From positions 1 to 8,553 of the forward strand of contig USLE01000038.1 in assembly GCA_900555465.1 (NCBI GenBank): DNA of 8,553 bases, read 5' to 3'. Of the stretch, positions 1 through 6,508 are shown piece by piece (the first letter of the stretch is position 1; every line of letters starts with the position of its first letter). The notes beneath the pieces are model-generated. The model was not told the origin of the DNA and did not search any database. It worked only from the letters and a program-made list of their open reading frames with translations. The DNA is from an uncultured Butyricicoccus sp. (GTDB lineage Bacteria > Bacillota > Clostridia > Oscillospirales > Butyricicoccaceae). Both the position numbers and the translations under genes were made by a program.

Positions 1-16
1 GAAGCAGGCTTCTGTT

Positions 17-46
17 TTCTGTTCCATGCGCTTTCGCGCAACAGAA
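17..46 (+). other. stem-loop just upstream of the terminator
   Basis: TTCTGTT (17-23) is the exact reverse complement of AACAGAA (40-46). The interior can pair further as GCG (28-30) with CGC (35-37). No T-run follows, so this is not itself a terminator. Part of its interior, CGCTTTCGC (29-37), could instead pair with GCGAAAGCG (50-58), which overlaps the left arm of the terminator stem. It may be the 3' end of an upstream transcript, an RNA-stabilising hairpin or part of an attenuator. No start or stop of an upstream gene is visible in positions 1-50, so its owner is unknown. Confidence 0.5.
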
Positions 47-52
47 ACTGCG

Positions 53-82
53 AAAGCGGGCGCCCGGCGCGCCCGCTTTTTT
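53..82 (+). terminator. intrinsic terminator closing the upstream unit
   Basis: GCGGGCGC (56-63) pairs perfectly with GCGCCCGC (69-76) around a 5-nt loop. The stem is preceded by AAA (53-55) and followed by six T residues (77-82), so it can lengthen to 11 bp by A-T pairs. This is the standard Rho-independent layout on the + strand. Its place about 120 nt before a strong promoter shows that rpsH and the genes after it have their own transcription start, unless read-through is regulated. Confidence 0.88.
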
Positions 83-146
83 GCAAGCCCTGACGCATCC
101 TGTCGGAGGGGCGCGCTTTATTGCGTTTTGACGGGAACAAATGCGG
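83..146. other. spacer between terminator and promoter region
   Basis: No coding frame with a ribosome-binding site and no strong structure is seen here. A TTGACG at 128-133 could be the -35 of a second, weaker promoter, with TTTTAT or TTTATA near 151-157 as its -10. The match is poor and I do not call it a promoter. Confidence 0.4.
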
Positions 147-206
147 AATATTTTATAAAAATATGCACTTTGTTGCTTGCCAAAGCGCGAAAAAACATGC
201 TATAAT
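147..206 (+). promoter_or_regulatory. strong sigma-A type promoter for the rpsH operon
   Basis: A -35 of TTGCCA (177-182, one mismatch to TTGACA) is separated by 18 nt from a perfect -10 TATAAT (201-206). The TGC at 198-200 supplies an extended -10 TG motif. The expected start of transcription is near 213. The AT-rich stretch at 147-165, which is also a 7-bp inverted repeat (148-154 with 158-164), lies upstream of the -35 and could act as an UP element contacting the RNA polymerase alpha subunit. The promoter follows a terminator and points at rpsH. Its high quality suits strongly expressed ribosomal genes. Confidence 0.85.
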
Positions 207-210
207 TAGT

Positions 211-396
211 CGATAGCCCGCCATGCGGGCTTATCGGCTGTTATAAATTTTACAGTCACCCCAGCCGCTGTCTGTGGAAGGGCCACAGGCAGTGTAAAGA
301 AAAGTGGGAGGCAAACAGGTCAATCAAGAGGGGACCCAACCCAGCCCCGCTCCGATTGCTGCACTACCCCCAAACTTCTTGAAAAGGAGAGCATTT
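211..396 (+). promoter_or_regulatory. structured 5' leader of the rpsH operon
   Basis: About 184 nt separate the predicted transcription start from the rpsH start codon, with no supported gene. Three stem-loops are visible. The first (211-236) starts at the likely 5' end and pairs CGATAGCCCGC with GCGGGCTTATCG, leaving one bulged base. The second (266-294) pairs CTGTCTGTGG with CCACAGGCAG, including one G-U pair, around a 5-nt loop. The third, weaker one (328-352) pairs GAGGGG with CCCCGCTC with a bulge. The 5'-terminal hairpin could protect the mRNA. The others could be a site for feedback by a ribosomal protein; in E. coli S8 represses the spc operon by binding its mRNA. That role here is inference, and no known leader family was recognised. 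Confidence 0.5.
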
Positions 397-795
397 ATGC
401 AGATCACTGATCCCATCGCGGATATGCTGACCCGTATCCGCAACGCCGGCAATGCTCGTCATGCCAGCGTGGACGTACCCGCGTCCAAAATGAAGAAGGC
501 AATTGCCCAGATCCTGCTCGACGAAGGCTATATCAAGGCTTTCGAAGTTGTTGAGGGCAACACGCAGGGCATCATCCGCATCACGCTCAAGTACGTTGAT
601 GGCCGCCAGAAGGCGATCACCGGCCTCAAGCGTGTGTCCAAGCCCGGCCTGCGTGTATACGCCGGCGCACAGGAGCTTCCGAAGGTGCTCCGCGGCCTCG
701 GCATTGCCATCATTTCCACCTCGAGAGGCGTCATGACCGACAAGAAGGCCCGCGAGCTGAACGTCGGCGGCGAAGTCCTCGCATTCGTATGGTAA
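397..795 (+). CDS. rpsH: 30S ribosomal protein S8
   Basis: S8 binds the central domain of 16S rRNA early in small-subunit assembly and, in E. coli, also represses the spc operon. The 132-residue product has the usual family length. It opens with [17 protein letters not shown] and carries the S8 signature at 107-119 ([13 protein letters not shown]), close to the C-terminus (AFVW). I chose the ATG at 397 because AAGGAG (384-389) lies 7 nt upstream and family homology begins there. The frame is open back to a GTG at 304, but that extension is proline-rich and unlike S8. It is the first gene after the promoter at 177-206. In most Firmicutes rpsN directly precedes rpsH; here it does not. The gap to rplF is 15 nt. 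Confidence 0.97.
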   Translation: MQITDPIADMLTRIRNAGNARHASVDVPASKMKKAIAQILLDEGYIKAFEVVEGNTQGIIRITLKYVDGRQKAITGLKRVSKPGLRVYAGAQELPKVLRGLGIAIISTSRGVMTDKKARELNVGGEVLAFVW

Positions 796-810
796 GGGGA
801 GGTATAAAAT

Positions 811-1356
811 ATGTCTCGAATTGGTAGAATGCCGATTGCCATCCCGGCAGGCGTGGAGGTCAAGGTTGACGGCCACGTTGTGACCGTGAAGGGCGCTAAG
901 GCAACCCTTACCCGCGAAATCCACCCGAACATCACCGTCGCGGTGGAGGGAAATGAAATTCTCGTCACCCGTCCGAACGACGAGAAGCACAACCGTGCGC
1001 TGCACGGCCTGACCCGCAGCCTGGTCAACAACATGGTTGTTGGCGTTACCGAAGGCTTCAAGAAGGAGCTGAGCGTACAGGGCGTTGGTTACCGTGTAGC
1101 TAAGCAGGGCAAGGATCTGGTTATGAACCTCGGCTACTCGCATCAGGTTACCATGAGCGAGATCGAGGGCATCACGATCGACGTTCCGAATCCGAACACG
1201 ATCATCATCTCCGGTCCTGACAAGCAGAAGGTCGGCCAGTTTGCTGCGGAAGTCCGCGAGAAGCGTCCGCCGGAACCCTACAAGGGCAAGGGCATCCGCT
1301 ACGCTGACGAGTATGTCCGCCGCAAGGAAGGCAAGACCGGCGCGAAGAAGAAGTAA
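811..1356 (+). CDS. rplF: 50S ribosomal protein L6
   Basis: L6 sits at the base of the L7/L12 stalk near the sarcin-ricin loop and supports factor binding. The protein has 181 residues, typical for bacteria, built as two repeated L6 folds (about 10-82 and 90-165). The start MSRIGRMPI and the C-terminal rRNA-binding signature [11 protein letters not shown] (154-164) are clear, and the tail is rich in lysine (GAKKK). The ribosome-binding site AAGGGGAGGT (794-803) begins on the rpsH stop codon and lies 7 nt before the ATG. The close spacing to rpsH and rplR supports one polycistronic mRNA. Nothing is unusual in the gene. Confidence 0.97.
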   Translation: MSRIGRMPIAIPAGVEVKVDGHVVTVKGAKATLTREIHPNITVAVEGNEILVTRPNDEKHNRALHGLTRSLVNNMVVGVTEGFKKELSVQGVGYRVAKQGKDLVMNLGYSHQVTMSEIEGITIDVPNPNTIIISGPDKQKVGQFAAEVREKRPPEPYKGKGIRYADEYVRRKEGKTGAKKK

Positions 1357-1377
1357 GGAAAGGAGAGGCGAATTTAA

Positions 1378-1737
1378 ATGGTTTCGAAGAAGGATTCCAA
1401 CAAGGCGCGCCTGCAGCGCCACAAGCGCGTACGCGCAAAGATCAGCGGCACCGCCGAGCGTCCGCGTCTCGACGTTTACCGCTCTGCAAAGAACATCTAC
1501 GCCCAGGTCATCGACGATGTGGCCGGCGTTACCCTCGTTTCCGCCTCGACTGCCGAGAAGGACTTCACCGAGTACGGCGGCAACAAGGAAGCAGCCAAGA
1601 AGGTTGGCATGCTGGTTGCCGAGCGCTGCAAGGCCAAGGGCATCGACGCTGTCGTGTTTGACCGCGGCGGCTATGTGTACCACGGCCGCGTGAAGGAACT
1701 CGCGGAAGGCGCCCGTGAGGGCGGCCTGCAGTTTTAA
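1378..1737 (+). CDS. rplR: 50S ribosomal protein L18
   Basis: L18 binds 5S rRNA together with L5 and L25-type proteins and anchors it in the central protuberance. The product has 119 residues, with the expected basic N-terminus ([14 protein letters not shown]), the RPRLDVYRS core (28-36) and the conserved C-terminal block at 94-119 ([18 protein letters not shown], then AREGGLQF). A long purine-rich ribosome-binding region (AAAGGAGAGG, 1359-1368) precedes the ATG at 1378. The gap from rplF is 21 nt and the gap to rpsE is 18 nt, as expected for the spc operon order rplF-rplR-rpsE. Confidence 0.97.
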   Translation: MVSKKDSNKARLQRHKRVRAKISGTAERPRLDVYRSAKNIYAQVIDDVAGVTLVSASTAEKDFTEYGGNKEAAKKVGMLVAERCKAKGIDAVVFDRGGYVYHGRVKELAEGAREGGLQF

Positions 1738-1755
1738 GTCGGGAGGAGGTAAAAC

Positions 1756-2259
1756 ATGGCTCAGTTTAACAGAAACGATAAGCGCGAGGACGAGTTCTCT
1801 GAGAACGTCGTAGCGCTCAACCGCGTTGCCAAGACCGTTAAGGGCGGCCGTATCTTCAAGTTTGCGGCGCTGGTCGTTGTTGGCGACGGCAAGGGCACGG
1901 TCGGTTTCGGCCTCGGCAAGGCTTCCGAGGTTCCGGACGCGATCCGCAAGGGCATCGAGGACGCCAAGAAGAACCTCGTTAAGATTTCGCTGAAGGGCAC
2001 CACCATCCCGCACGAGGTGATCGGTGAGTTCGGCGCGGGCCGCGTTCTGCTCAAGCCCGCCGCTCCCGGTACCGGCGTTATCGCCGGCGGCGCGGTTCGT
2101 GCGGTCGTTGAGGCTGCCGGCATCAAGGACATCCGTACCAAGTGCCTGCGCTCCAACAACCCGCAGAACGTTGTTACCGCAACGATGGAAGGCCTGAAGA
2201 GCCTGCGCGACGCGGCTCAGGTAGCTGCGATTCGCGGCAAAGCCGTAGAAGAACTGTAA
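1756..2259 (+). CDS. rpsE: 30S ribosomal protein S5
   Basis: S5 lies at the mRNA entry side of the 30S subunit, contributes to decoding accuracy and contains the site of classical spectinomycin-resistance changes. The protein has 167 residues. An N-terminal double-stranded-RNA-binding fold (about 15-78) carries [10 protein letters not shown] (27-36) and [13 protein letters not shown] (40-52). A C-terminal domain follows, with [17 protein letters not shown] (101-117) and [11 protein letters not shown] (133-143). The spectinomycin loop around 25-32 looks wild type compared with the E. coli sequence I remember. A near-perfect ribosome-binding site, GGAGGAGGT (1742-1750), lies 5 nt before the ATG. 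Confidence 0.97.
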   Translation: MAQFNRNDKREDEFSENVVALNRVAKTVKGGRIFKFAALVVVGDGKGTVGFGLGKASEVPDAIRKGIEDAKKNLVKISLKGTTIPHEVIGEFGAGRVLLKPAAPGTGVIAGGAVRAVVEAAGIKDIRTKCLRSNNPQNVVTATMEGLKSLRDAAQVAAIRGKAVEEL

Positions 2260-2276
2260 GAAAGGGGTAACTCACA

Positions 2277-2459
2277 ATGGCTAACATGAAGATTACCCTG
2301 AAAAAGAGCCTGGTCGGCCGCTTGGATAAGCACATCGCGACCGCTCATTCTTTGGGGCTTAAGAAGATCAATGACGTAACCGTTCAGCCGGACAACGCGC
2401 AGACGCGCGGCAAGGTTAAGCAGATCGGTTACCTGCTCGAAGTTGTAGAGGAGGCGTAA
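2277..2459 (+). CDS. rpmD: 50S ribosomal protein L30
   Basis: L30 is a small 50S surface protein. The product has 60 residues, the usual length, with the ferredoxin-like L30 pattern: KITLKKSLVGR (5-15), then a helix ending SLGLKKIN (25-32), then the conserved segment with GKVKQIGYLLEV (45-56). The ATG at 2277 has AAAGGGG (2261-2267) at 9 nt. The gene lies between rpsE and rplO with a 17-nt gap before it and only 3 nt after it. The ribosome-binding site of rplO is inside its last codons. L30 is absent from some bacteria but is present here. Confidence 0.96.
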   Translation: MANMKITLKKSLVGRLDKHIATAHSLGLKKINDVTVQPDNAQTRGKVKQIGYLLEVVEEA

Positions 2460-2462
2460 CCC

Positions 2463-2903
2463 ATGAAGCTTCACGAATTATCGCCTGCCGCAGGTTCCGT
2501 CAAGCCCGCGTACCGCAAGGGCCGCGGCGCTGGTTCCGGCAACGGCAAGACCGCGGGCCGCGGTCACAAGGGCCAGTGGGCCCGTTCGGGCGGCGGTGTC
2601 CGCCCGGGCTTTGAAGGCGGCCAGATGCCTCTGGCACGCCGCCTGCCGAAGCGTGGTTTCAACAACATTTTCGGCACCACCTATGCACCGGTCAATGTTT
2701 CCGCTCTGGAGAAGTTTGAAGATGGCACCGAGGTCACCGCAGAGACCCTGCGCGAGGCTGGTATCGTCAAGAATGCTCTCGACGGCGTTAAGATCCTCGG
2801 CAACGGCGCACTGACCAAGAAGCTGACCGTCAAGGCAGCTGCGTTTTCTGCGTCCGCAAAGGAGAAGATCGAAGCCGCAGGCGGAAAGGCCGAGGTGATT
2901 TAA
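2463..2903 (+). CDS. rplO: 50S ribosomal protein L15
   Basis: L15 is a late-assembling 50S protein whose extended basic N-terminus threads into 23S rRNA. The 146-residue product begins [14 protein letters not shown]. It has the glycine/arginine-rich arm [18 protein letters not shown] (20-37) and a globular domain with the L15 signature starting at [12 protein letters not shown] (110-121) and ending near AAGG (138-141). Its ribosome-binding site AGAGGAGG (2447-2454) lies inside the end of rpmD, 8 nt before the ATG, so translation is probably coupled to rpmD. One base separates its stop from the GTG start of secY. Confidence 0.97.
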   Translation: MKLHELSPAAGSVKPAYRKGRGAGSGNGKTAGRGHKGQWARSGGGVRPGFEGGQMPLARRLPKRGFNNIFGTTYAPVNVSALEKFEDGTEVTAETLREAGIVKNALDGVKILGNGALTKKLTVKAAAFSASAKEKIEAAGGKAEVI

Positions 2904-2904
2904 G

Positions 2905-4194
2905 GTGTTTCAAACCCTTAAAAACGCCTGGCATATGCCTGAGTTGCGCAAGAAGATCCTGTATACCCTGTTTATCCTGCTGATCTTCCGCTTCGGCTCC
3001 TGCATCCCGGTTCCGTTCATCAACACCGATCTGCTGGCAGCCTACTTTGAGACTGCGGCGGTATCCGGTTCGATGCTCGGCTATCTGAATATGTTCACTG
3101 GCGGCGGCCTGTCGAGCGCGACGATCTTCGCCATGTCGATCACCCCGTATATCAACGCGTCCATTATCCTGCAGCTGCTGACCGTGGCCATCCCCGCTCT
3201 TGAGCGCATGGTCAAGGACGGCGGCGAGGAAGGCCGCAAGAAGATCGCATCCTGGACCCGCTATCTGGCGGTCATCCTGGGCCTGCTCCAGGGCTTCTCG
3301 TACTACGCGCTGCTGCGCGCACAGGGCTTCCTGGCAAGCGACAGCCCGCTGGCAGCGGCTGCGATCATTCTGACCTTCACCGCAGGCACCGCGCTGATCA
3401 TGTGGCTGGGCGAGCACATCACCCAGAACGGCATCGGCAACGGTATCTCGATCATCCTGTTCGCAGGTATCGTTTCCCGCGGCCCGTCGCTGATCCAGAC
3501 CATGATCAGCCTGTTCCGCAGCGGCACGACCGGCATTCTGTCCGCCCTGCTGATGATTGTCATCGGCCTGGCGATCATTGTGTTCATCGTGTTCATGTCC
3601 AATGCGGAGCGCCGCATCCCGGTCCAGTACGCAAAGCGCGTTGTGGGCCGCAAGATGTACGGCGGCCAGTCCACCCATCTGCCGATCAAGGTCAACGCAG
3701 CTGGCGTTATGCCGGTCATCTTTGCGTCGTCCATCCTCTCCCTGCCGCAGACCATTGCGATGTTCTGGCAGCCGGCAGAGGACTCGCTCGGCTATCACAT
3801 CCTGAACCTGTTCTCGCAGACCAGCGTGTTCTATATCGTGCTTTATGGCCTGCTCATTCTGGCATTTGCGTATTTCTACGCATCCATCCAGTTCAACCCG
3901 ATCGAGATCGCCAACAACCTGAAGAAGAACGGCGGCTTCATCCCGGGCTTCCGTCCGGGCAAGCCGACCAGCGATTTCATCGTCAAGGCGCTCGGCAAGG
4001 TCACCTTTGTCGGCGCGATCTTCCTGATGGTCGTGGCGCTGCTGCCGCTGATCGTCGGTGCGATCTCCCCGTCGCTGTCGAATGTGGCGCTGGGCGGCAC
4101 TTCGGTCATCATCGTGGTCGGTGTTGCGCTTGACACGGTCAAGCAGCTGGAGGCGCAGATGCTGATGCGTCATCATAAGGGCTTCTTGGAATAA
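2905..4194 (+). CDS. secY: preprotein translocase channel subunit SecY
   Basis: SecY forms the membrane channel through which SecA or the ribosome drives unfolded proteins, together with SecE and SecG. The protein has 429 residues and about ten hydrophobic spans, the first at about 17-36. Landmarks are GNGISIILFAGI (178-189), the cytoplasmic region RRIPVQYAKRVVGR (236-249), STHLPIKVNAAGVMPVIFA (256-274), and the FRPGKPT loop (349-355), whose Arg350 matches the SecA/ribosome-contacting arginine of E. coli SecY. The start is GTG at 2905, and GAGGTGAT inside the last codons of rplO (2892-2899) is its ribosome-binding site. No truncation is seen. Its place between rplO and adk is typical of Firmicutes. 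Confidence 0.97.
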   Translation: MFQTLKNAWHMPELRKKILYTLFILLIFRFGSCIPVPFINTDLLAAYFETAAVSGSMLGYLNMFTGGGLSSATIFAMSITPYINASIILQLLTVAIPALERMVKDGGEEGRKKIASWTRYLAVILGLLQGFSYYALLRAQGFLASDSPLAAAAIILTFTAGTALIMWLGEHITQNGIGNGISIILFAGIVSRGPSLIQTMISLFRSGTTGILSALLMIVIGLAIIVFIVFMSNAERRIPVQYAKRVVGRKMYGGQSTHLPIKVNAAGVMPVIFASSILSLPQTIAMFWQPAEDSLGYHILNLFSQTSVFYIVLYGLLILAFAYFYASIQFNPIEIANNLKKNGGFIPGFRPGKPTSDFIVKALGKVTFVGAIFLMVVALLPLIVGAISPSLSNVALGGTSVIIVVGVALDTVKQLEAQMLMRHHKGFLE

Positions 4195-4211
4195 TCTGGA
4201 GGCAGATAAAA

Positions 4212-4841
4212 GTGAATTTGATTTTACTTGGCGCTCCGGGCGCCGGCAAGGGAACGCTTGCATCCTATCTGATCGAAAAAATGGGCATTCCCAGCATTTC
4301 TACGGGCAACATCCTGCGCGAAGCGATCAAGAACGATACGCCGCTTGGCCAGCAGGCGAAGGGCTTCATGGACGCCGGCCAGCTTGTGCCGGACGAACTC
4401 GTCATCAACCTGCTCAAGGAGCGCATTGCAAAGCGCGACTGCAAGAGCGGCTTCATCCTCGACGGCTTCCCGCGTACCATCCCGCAGGCCGAAGCGCTTG
4501 ACGAAGTGGCGCAGATCGACTGCGCGCTGGCGATCGACGTACCGTACGAGATGATCGAAAAGCGCATGACCGGCCGCCGTGTCTGCCTGCGCTGCGGCGC
4601 GACCTACCATGTCGAGGCGAACCCGCCGCGCGTGGAAGGCATCTGCGATATCTGCGGCGACAAGCTGGTAGTCCGCAGCGACGACGAGCCGGAAGTCGTA
4701 AAGCGCCGTCACGAGACTTACCGTGCGCAGACCGAGCCGCTGATCGGCTACTACGAAGCGCAGGGCAAGCTCAAGACCATCGACGGCACGCAGGGCATCG
4801 TCGAGACCGAGAAACTCGCGGTCCAGGCGTTGGGTCTGTAA
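4212..4841 (+). CDS. adk: adenylate kinase, zinc-binding LID type
   Basis: The enzyme catalyses ATP + AMP = 2 ADP in the cytosol and balances adenine nucleotides. The 209-residue product has the P-loop GAPGAGKGT (7-15), the AMP-binding STGNILREA (30-38), and DGFPRT (84-89). Its long LID domain carries four cysteines, C125, C128, C145 and C148, spaced C-x2-C-x16-C-x2-C, the zinc site found in many Gram-positive adenylate kinases. The start is GTG at 4212, supported by GGAGG (4198-4202) at 9 nt and by homology from MNLILLGAPG. The secY-adk-map order is standard in Firmicutes. The 17-nt gap from secY implies co-transcription. Confidence 0.97.
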   Translation: MNLILLGAPGAGKGTLASYLIEKMGIPSISTGNILREAIKNDTPLGQQAKGFMDAGQLVPDELVINLLKERIAKRDCKSGFILDGFPRTIPQAEALDEVAQIDCALAIDVPYEMIEKRMTGRRVCLRCGATYHVEANPPRVEGICDICGDKLVVRSDDEPEVVKRRHETYRAQTEPLIGYYEAQGKLKTIDGTQGIVETEKLAVQALGL

Positions 4842-4844
4842 GCT

Positions 4845-5609
4845 ATGATCCACATCAAGTCAGAAAAAGAGCTTGAACGGATGCGCACCGCCTGCCGCAT
4901 CACTGCGCTTGCGCGGAAAGCGGCGGCGGATGCGGTCCGTCCCGGCGTCACCACAGGCGAGATCGACCGGATCGTCCGCAAGACGATCGAGGAGGCGGGC
5001 GCAAAGCCCTCCTTCCTCGGTTACGGCGGCTTTCCCGGCAGCGCCTGCATCTCGATCAATGACGAAGTGATCCACGGTATCCCCTCGAAGCACCGCGTGG
5101 TGCAGGAGGGTGATATCGTCAAGGTTGACGTGGGCGCCTACATTAATGGCTACCACGGCGACTGCGCGTGCACCGTGCCCTGCGGCGCGGTGAGCGAGGA
5201 AGCGCTCCGCCTGATCGAAGTGACCCGGCAGAGCTTCTATGAGGGTATCAAATTTGCCCGTGAGGGCTACCGCGTATCGGATATTTCCGCGGCCGTGCAG
5301 GCCTATGTGGAGAAGAACGGATTTTCCGTGGTGCGTGACTACGTCGGGCACGGCGTGGGTGAAAACCTGCACGAGTCGCCTGAGGTGCCGAACTTCGGCC
5401 ACCCGGGCCACGGCATCCGCTTGCAGCGCGGTATGACCATCGCGGTGGAACCAATGGTCAACGTGGGTGTGTATGATGTCAAGGTCCTGCCGGACGGCTG
5501 GACCGTCAAGACAAAGGACGGCAAACTGTCCGCCCACTACGAAAACACCATTGCCATTACGGATGGTGAGCCGGAGATCCTGACAAACATCGACGGCGAG
5601 GTGCTGTAA
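4845..5609 (+). CDS. map: type I methionine aminopeptidase
   Basis: The enzyme removes the initiator methionine from new proteins when the second residue is small. The 254-residue product has the pita-bread fold markers. The five expected metal ligands are present: D95 (VDVGA), D106 (HGDCACT), H169 (VGHGVG), E202 (VEPM) and E233 (HYENT). The catalytic histidines H77 (VIHGIP) and H176 (NLHESP) are also present. There is no N-terminal zinc-finger or SH3-motif extension. The ATG at 4845 lies 3 nt after the adk stop and has no convincing Shine-Dalgarno sequence, so I infer coupling to adk translation. The stop overlaps the start of the next gene (TAATG, 5607-5611). Confidence 0.97.
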   Translation: MIHIKSEKELERMRTACRITALARKAAADAVRPGVTTGEIDRIVRKTIEEAGAKPSFLGYGGFPGSACISINDEVIHGIPSKHRVVQEGDIVKVDVGAYINGYHGDCACTVPCGAVSEEALRLIEVTRQSFYEGIKFAREGYRVSDISAAVQAYVEKNGFSVVRDYVGHGVGENLHESPEVPNFGHPGHGIRLQRGMTIAVEPMVNVGVYDVKVLPDGWTVKTKDGKLSAHYENTIAITDGEPEILTNIDGEVL

Positions 5610-5887
5610 TGGCTGAGACGCATACAGCCGATATTGTCCTGTCGCTGACCGGCAGGGACAAGGGGCAGCTGATGCTGGTCGTCGCGGAGGAGGGGGATTT
5701 CCTCCTGCTGGCGAACGGCCGTGCACGGCGGGCAGAAAGCCCCAAGCGCAAGCGGCGCAAGCATGTGAGCCGTCAGGGGCTCTGCGATGAACGCACGCGG
5801 CGCAAGCTGCTCGAAAACGGACGGCTGAACAACAGCGACATCCGCAAGGCGCTCGCCCTCTGGACAGGGGACGAGGATGCAAATTGA
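5609..5887 (+). CDS. KOW-domain RNA-binding protein (L14e/L6e/L27e-like)
   Basis: The 92-residue protein begins with a KOW-like RNA-binding segment, [18 protein letters not shown] (8-25), whose central Gly-Arg-Asp-Lys-Gly is typical. This is followed by [14 protein letters not shown] (28-41), a very basic patch PKRKRRKH (45-52) and an acidic end (GDEDAN). Similar small genes lie between map and infA in many Firmicutes; the Bacillus gene ybzG occupies this position. The family resembles archaeal/eukaryotic L14e-L6e-L27e proteins by its KOW fold. Its exact job is not established to my knowledge; binding to rRNA or the ribosome is inferred. The start overlaps the map stop by one base, with GAGGTG (5598-5603) as ribosome-binding site. 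Confidence 0.88.
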   Translation: MAETHTADIVLSLTGRDKGQLMLVVAEEGDFLLLANGRARRAESPKRKRRKHVSRQGLCDERTRRKLLENGRLNNSDIRKALALWTGDEDAN

Positions 5888-5907
5888 CCGAGGAGGGTAT
5901 TCACATA

Positions 5908-6126
5908 ATGGCAAAAGATGATGTAATCGAGCTCGAAGGTACCGTCATAGAGGCGCTGCCTAATGCTATGTTCCAGGTCGAGCTGCCCAACGGCCACAAG
6001 ATCCTGGCGCATATCTCGGGCAAGCTCCGTATGAACTTTATCCGCATTCTTCCCGGCGACAAGGTCACCGTTCAGATGTCGCCCTACGACCTGACCCGCG
6101 GTCGTATTACCTGGCGTTCCAAGTAA
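5908..6126 (+). CDS. infA: translation initiation factor IF-1
   Basis: IF-1 binds the ribosomal A site during initiation and assists IF-2 and IF-3. The protein has 72 residues, exactly the usual size, forming a single S1-type OB fold. Typical segments are [20 protein letters not shown] (6-25), [17 protein letters not shown] (35-51) and [13 protein letters not shown] (58-70). I chose the ATG at 5908, which gives MAKDDVIE and has AGGAGGG (5891-5897) at 10 nt. A longer reading from a TTG at 5884 adds only MTEEGIHI and lacks support. It follows the KOW gene by 20 nt and is followed by an unusually long spacer before rpmJ. Confidence 0.97.
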   Translation: MAKDDVIELEGTVIEALPNAMFQVELPNGHKILAHISGKLRMNFIRILPGDKVTVQMSPYDLTRGRITWRSK

Positions 6127-6340
<214 letters not shown>

Positions 6341-6346
6341 AAACTC

Positions 6347-6373
6347 TATAGGGGACTTCAAAAGTCCCCTATA
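6347..6373 (+). repeat. tandem hairpin 1 (12-bp perfect stem)
   Basis: TATAGGGGACTT (6347-6358) is the exact reverse complement of AAGTCCCCTATA (6362-6373), with a CAA loop. It starts 7 nt after the rpmJ stop. No T-run follows on the + strand, so it is not a standard terminator for rpmJ. It could protect the 3' end of the upstream mRNA segment from exonucleases (inference). Confidence 0.85.
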
Positions 6374-6375
6374 TA

Positions 6376-6406
6376 CAAGACTTGGTTCCGAAGAAACCAA
6401 GTCTTG
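6376..6406 (+). repeat. tandem hairpin 2 (12-bp perfect stem)
   Basis: CAAGACTTGGTT (6376-6387) pairs exactly with AACCAAGTCTTG (6395-6406) around the 7-nt loop CCGAAGA. Only 2 nt separate it from hairpin 1, and its final base is the first base of hairpin 3. Confidence 0.85.
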
Positions 6407-6448
6407 ATACCCGAACGACGCCGCCCAGGGCGGCTGGGTCGGGGTATC
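6406..6448 (+). repeat. tandem hairpin 3 (compound stem)
   Basis: The outer stem pairs GATACCCGA (6406-6414) with TCGGGGTATC (6439-6448), leaving one bulged G. The inner stem pairs GCCGCC (6420-6425) with GGCGGC (6429-6434) around a CAG loop. A small internal loop separates the two. Its last three bases (ATC) are shared with the start of hairpin 4. Confidence 0.75.
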
Positions 6449-6478
6449 AAAAGCACGGGCGAAGCTCGCGCTTTTGAT
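6446..6478 (+). repeat. tandem hairpin 4 (15-bp stem, GAA loop)
   Basis: ATCAAAAGC (6446-6454) pairs exactly with GCTTTTGAT (6470-6478). Inside, after one A-C mismatch, CGGGC (6456-6460) pairs with GCTCG (6464-6468) with one G-U pair, closing on a GAA loop. Only one base of the 15 positions is unpaired. The CTTTT in the right arm is part of the stem and is not a terminator tract. Confidence 0.8.
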
Positions 6479-6499
6479 GAAAACGGCGTGGCCGTTTTC
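6479..6499 (+). repeat. tandem hairpin 5 (9-bp perfect stem)
   Basis: GAAAACGGC (6479-6487) is the exact reverse complement of GCCGTTTTC (6491-6499), with a GTG loop. It starts at the base after hairpin 4 ends. It resembles a terminator because of TTTT, but these bases pair with the AAAA of the left arm and the next bases are CTGATTG. Confidence 0.8.
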
Positions 6500-6508
6500 T
6501 GATTGAAT

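Noticed and set aside
223..246. Seven-codon leader peptide (ATG 223 to TAA 246)
   Set aside because: It has no ribosome-binding site and lies within the first leader hairpin. Its codons show no amino-acid bias suggesting attenuation.
304..396. In-frame N-terminal extension of rpsH from GTG 304
   Set aside because: The extension is proline-rich and unlike S8 or S14. The ATG at 397 has the better ribosome-binding site and gives the family length of 132.
213..396. Remnant of rpsN (S14) in the leader
   Set aside because: The length is close to that of a short rpsN, but no frame I read shows the CxxC zinc motifs or the typical C-terminus of S14.
364..2013. Very long open frame on the - strand (549 codons) across rpsH-rpsE
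   Set aside because: It lies antisense to four certain ribosomal protein genes. GC-rich third codon positions create long antisense frames, and the product is a low-complexity Ala/Leu/Arg-rich shadow without a ribosome-binding site or family motif.
2830..4263. Long - strand open frame (477 codons) opposite secY
   Set aside because: It is a shadow of secY. The translation is full of Asp/Arg/Gln/His, as expected from reading a membrane protein gene backwards.
6382..6410. Promoter TTGGTT-17-TGATAC upstream of rpsM
   Set aside because: The -10 match is poor and both elements are arms of hairpins 2 and 3, which explains the sequence better.
6479..6505. Hairpin 5 as a + strand terminator for rpmJ
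   Set aside because: The TTTT is inside the stem and is followed by CTGATTG, so there is no free U-tract.
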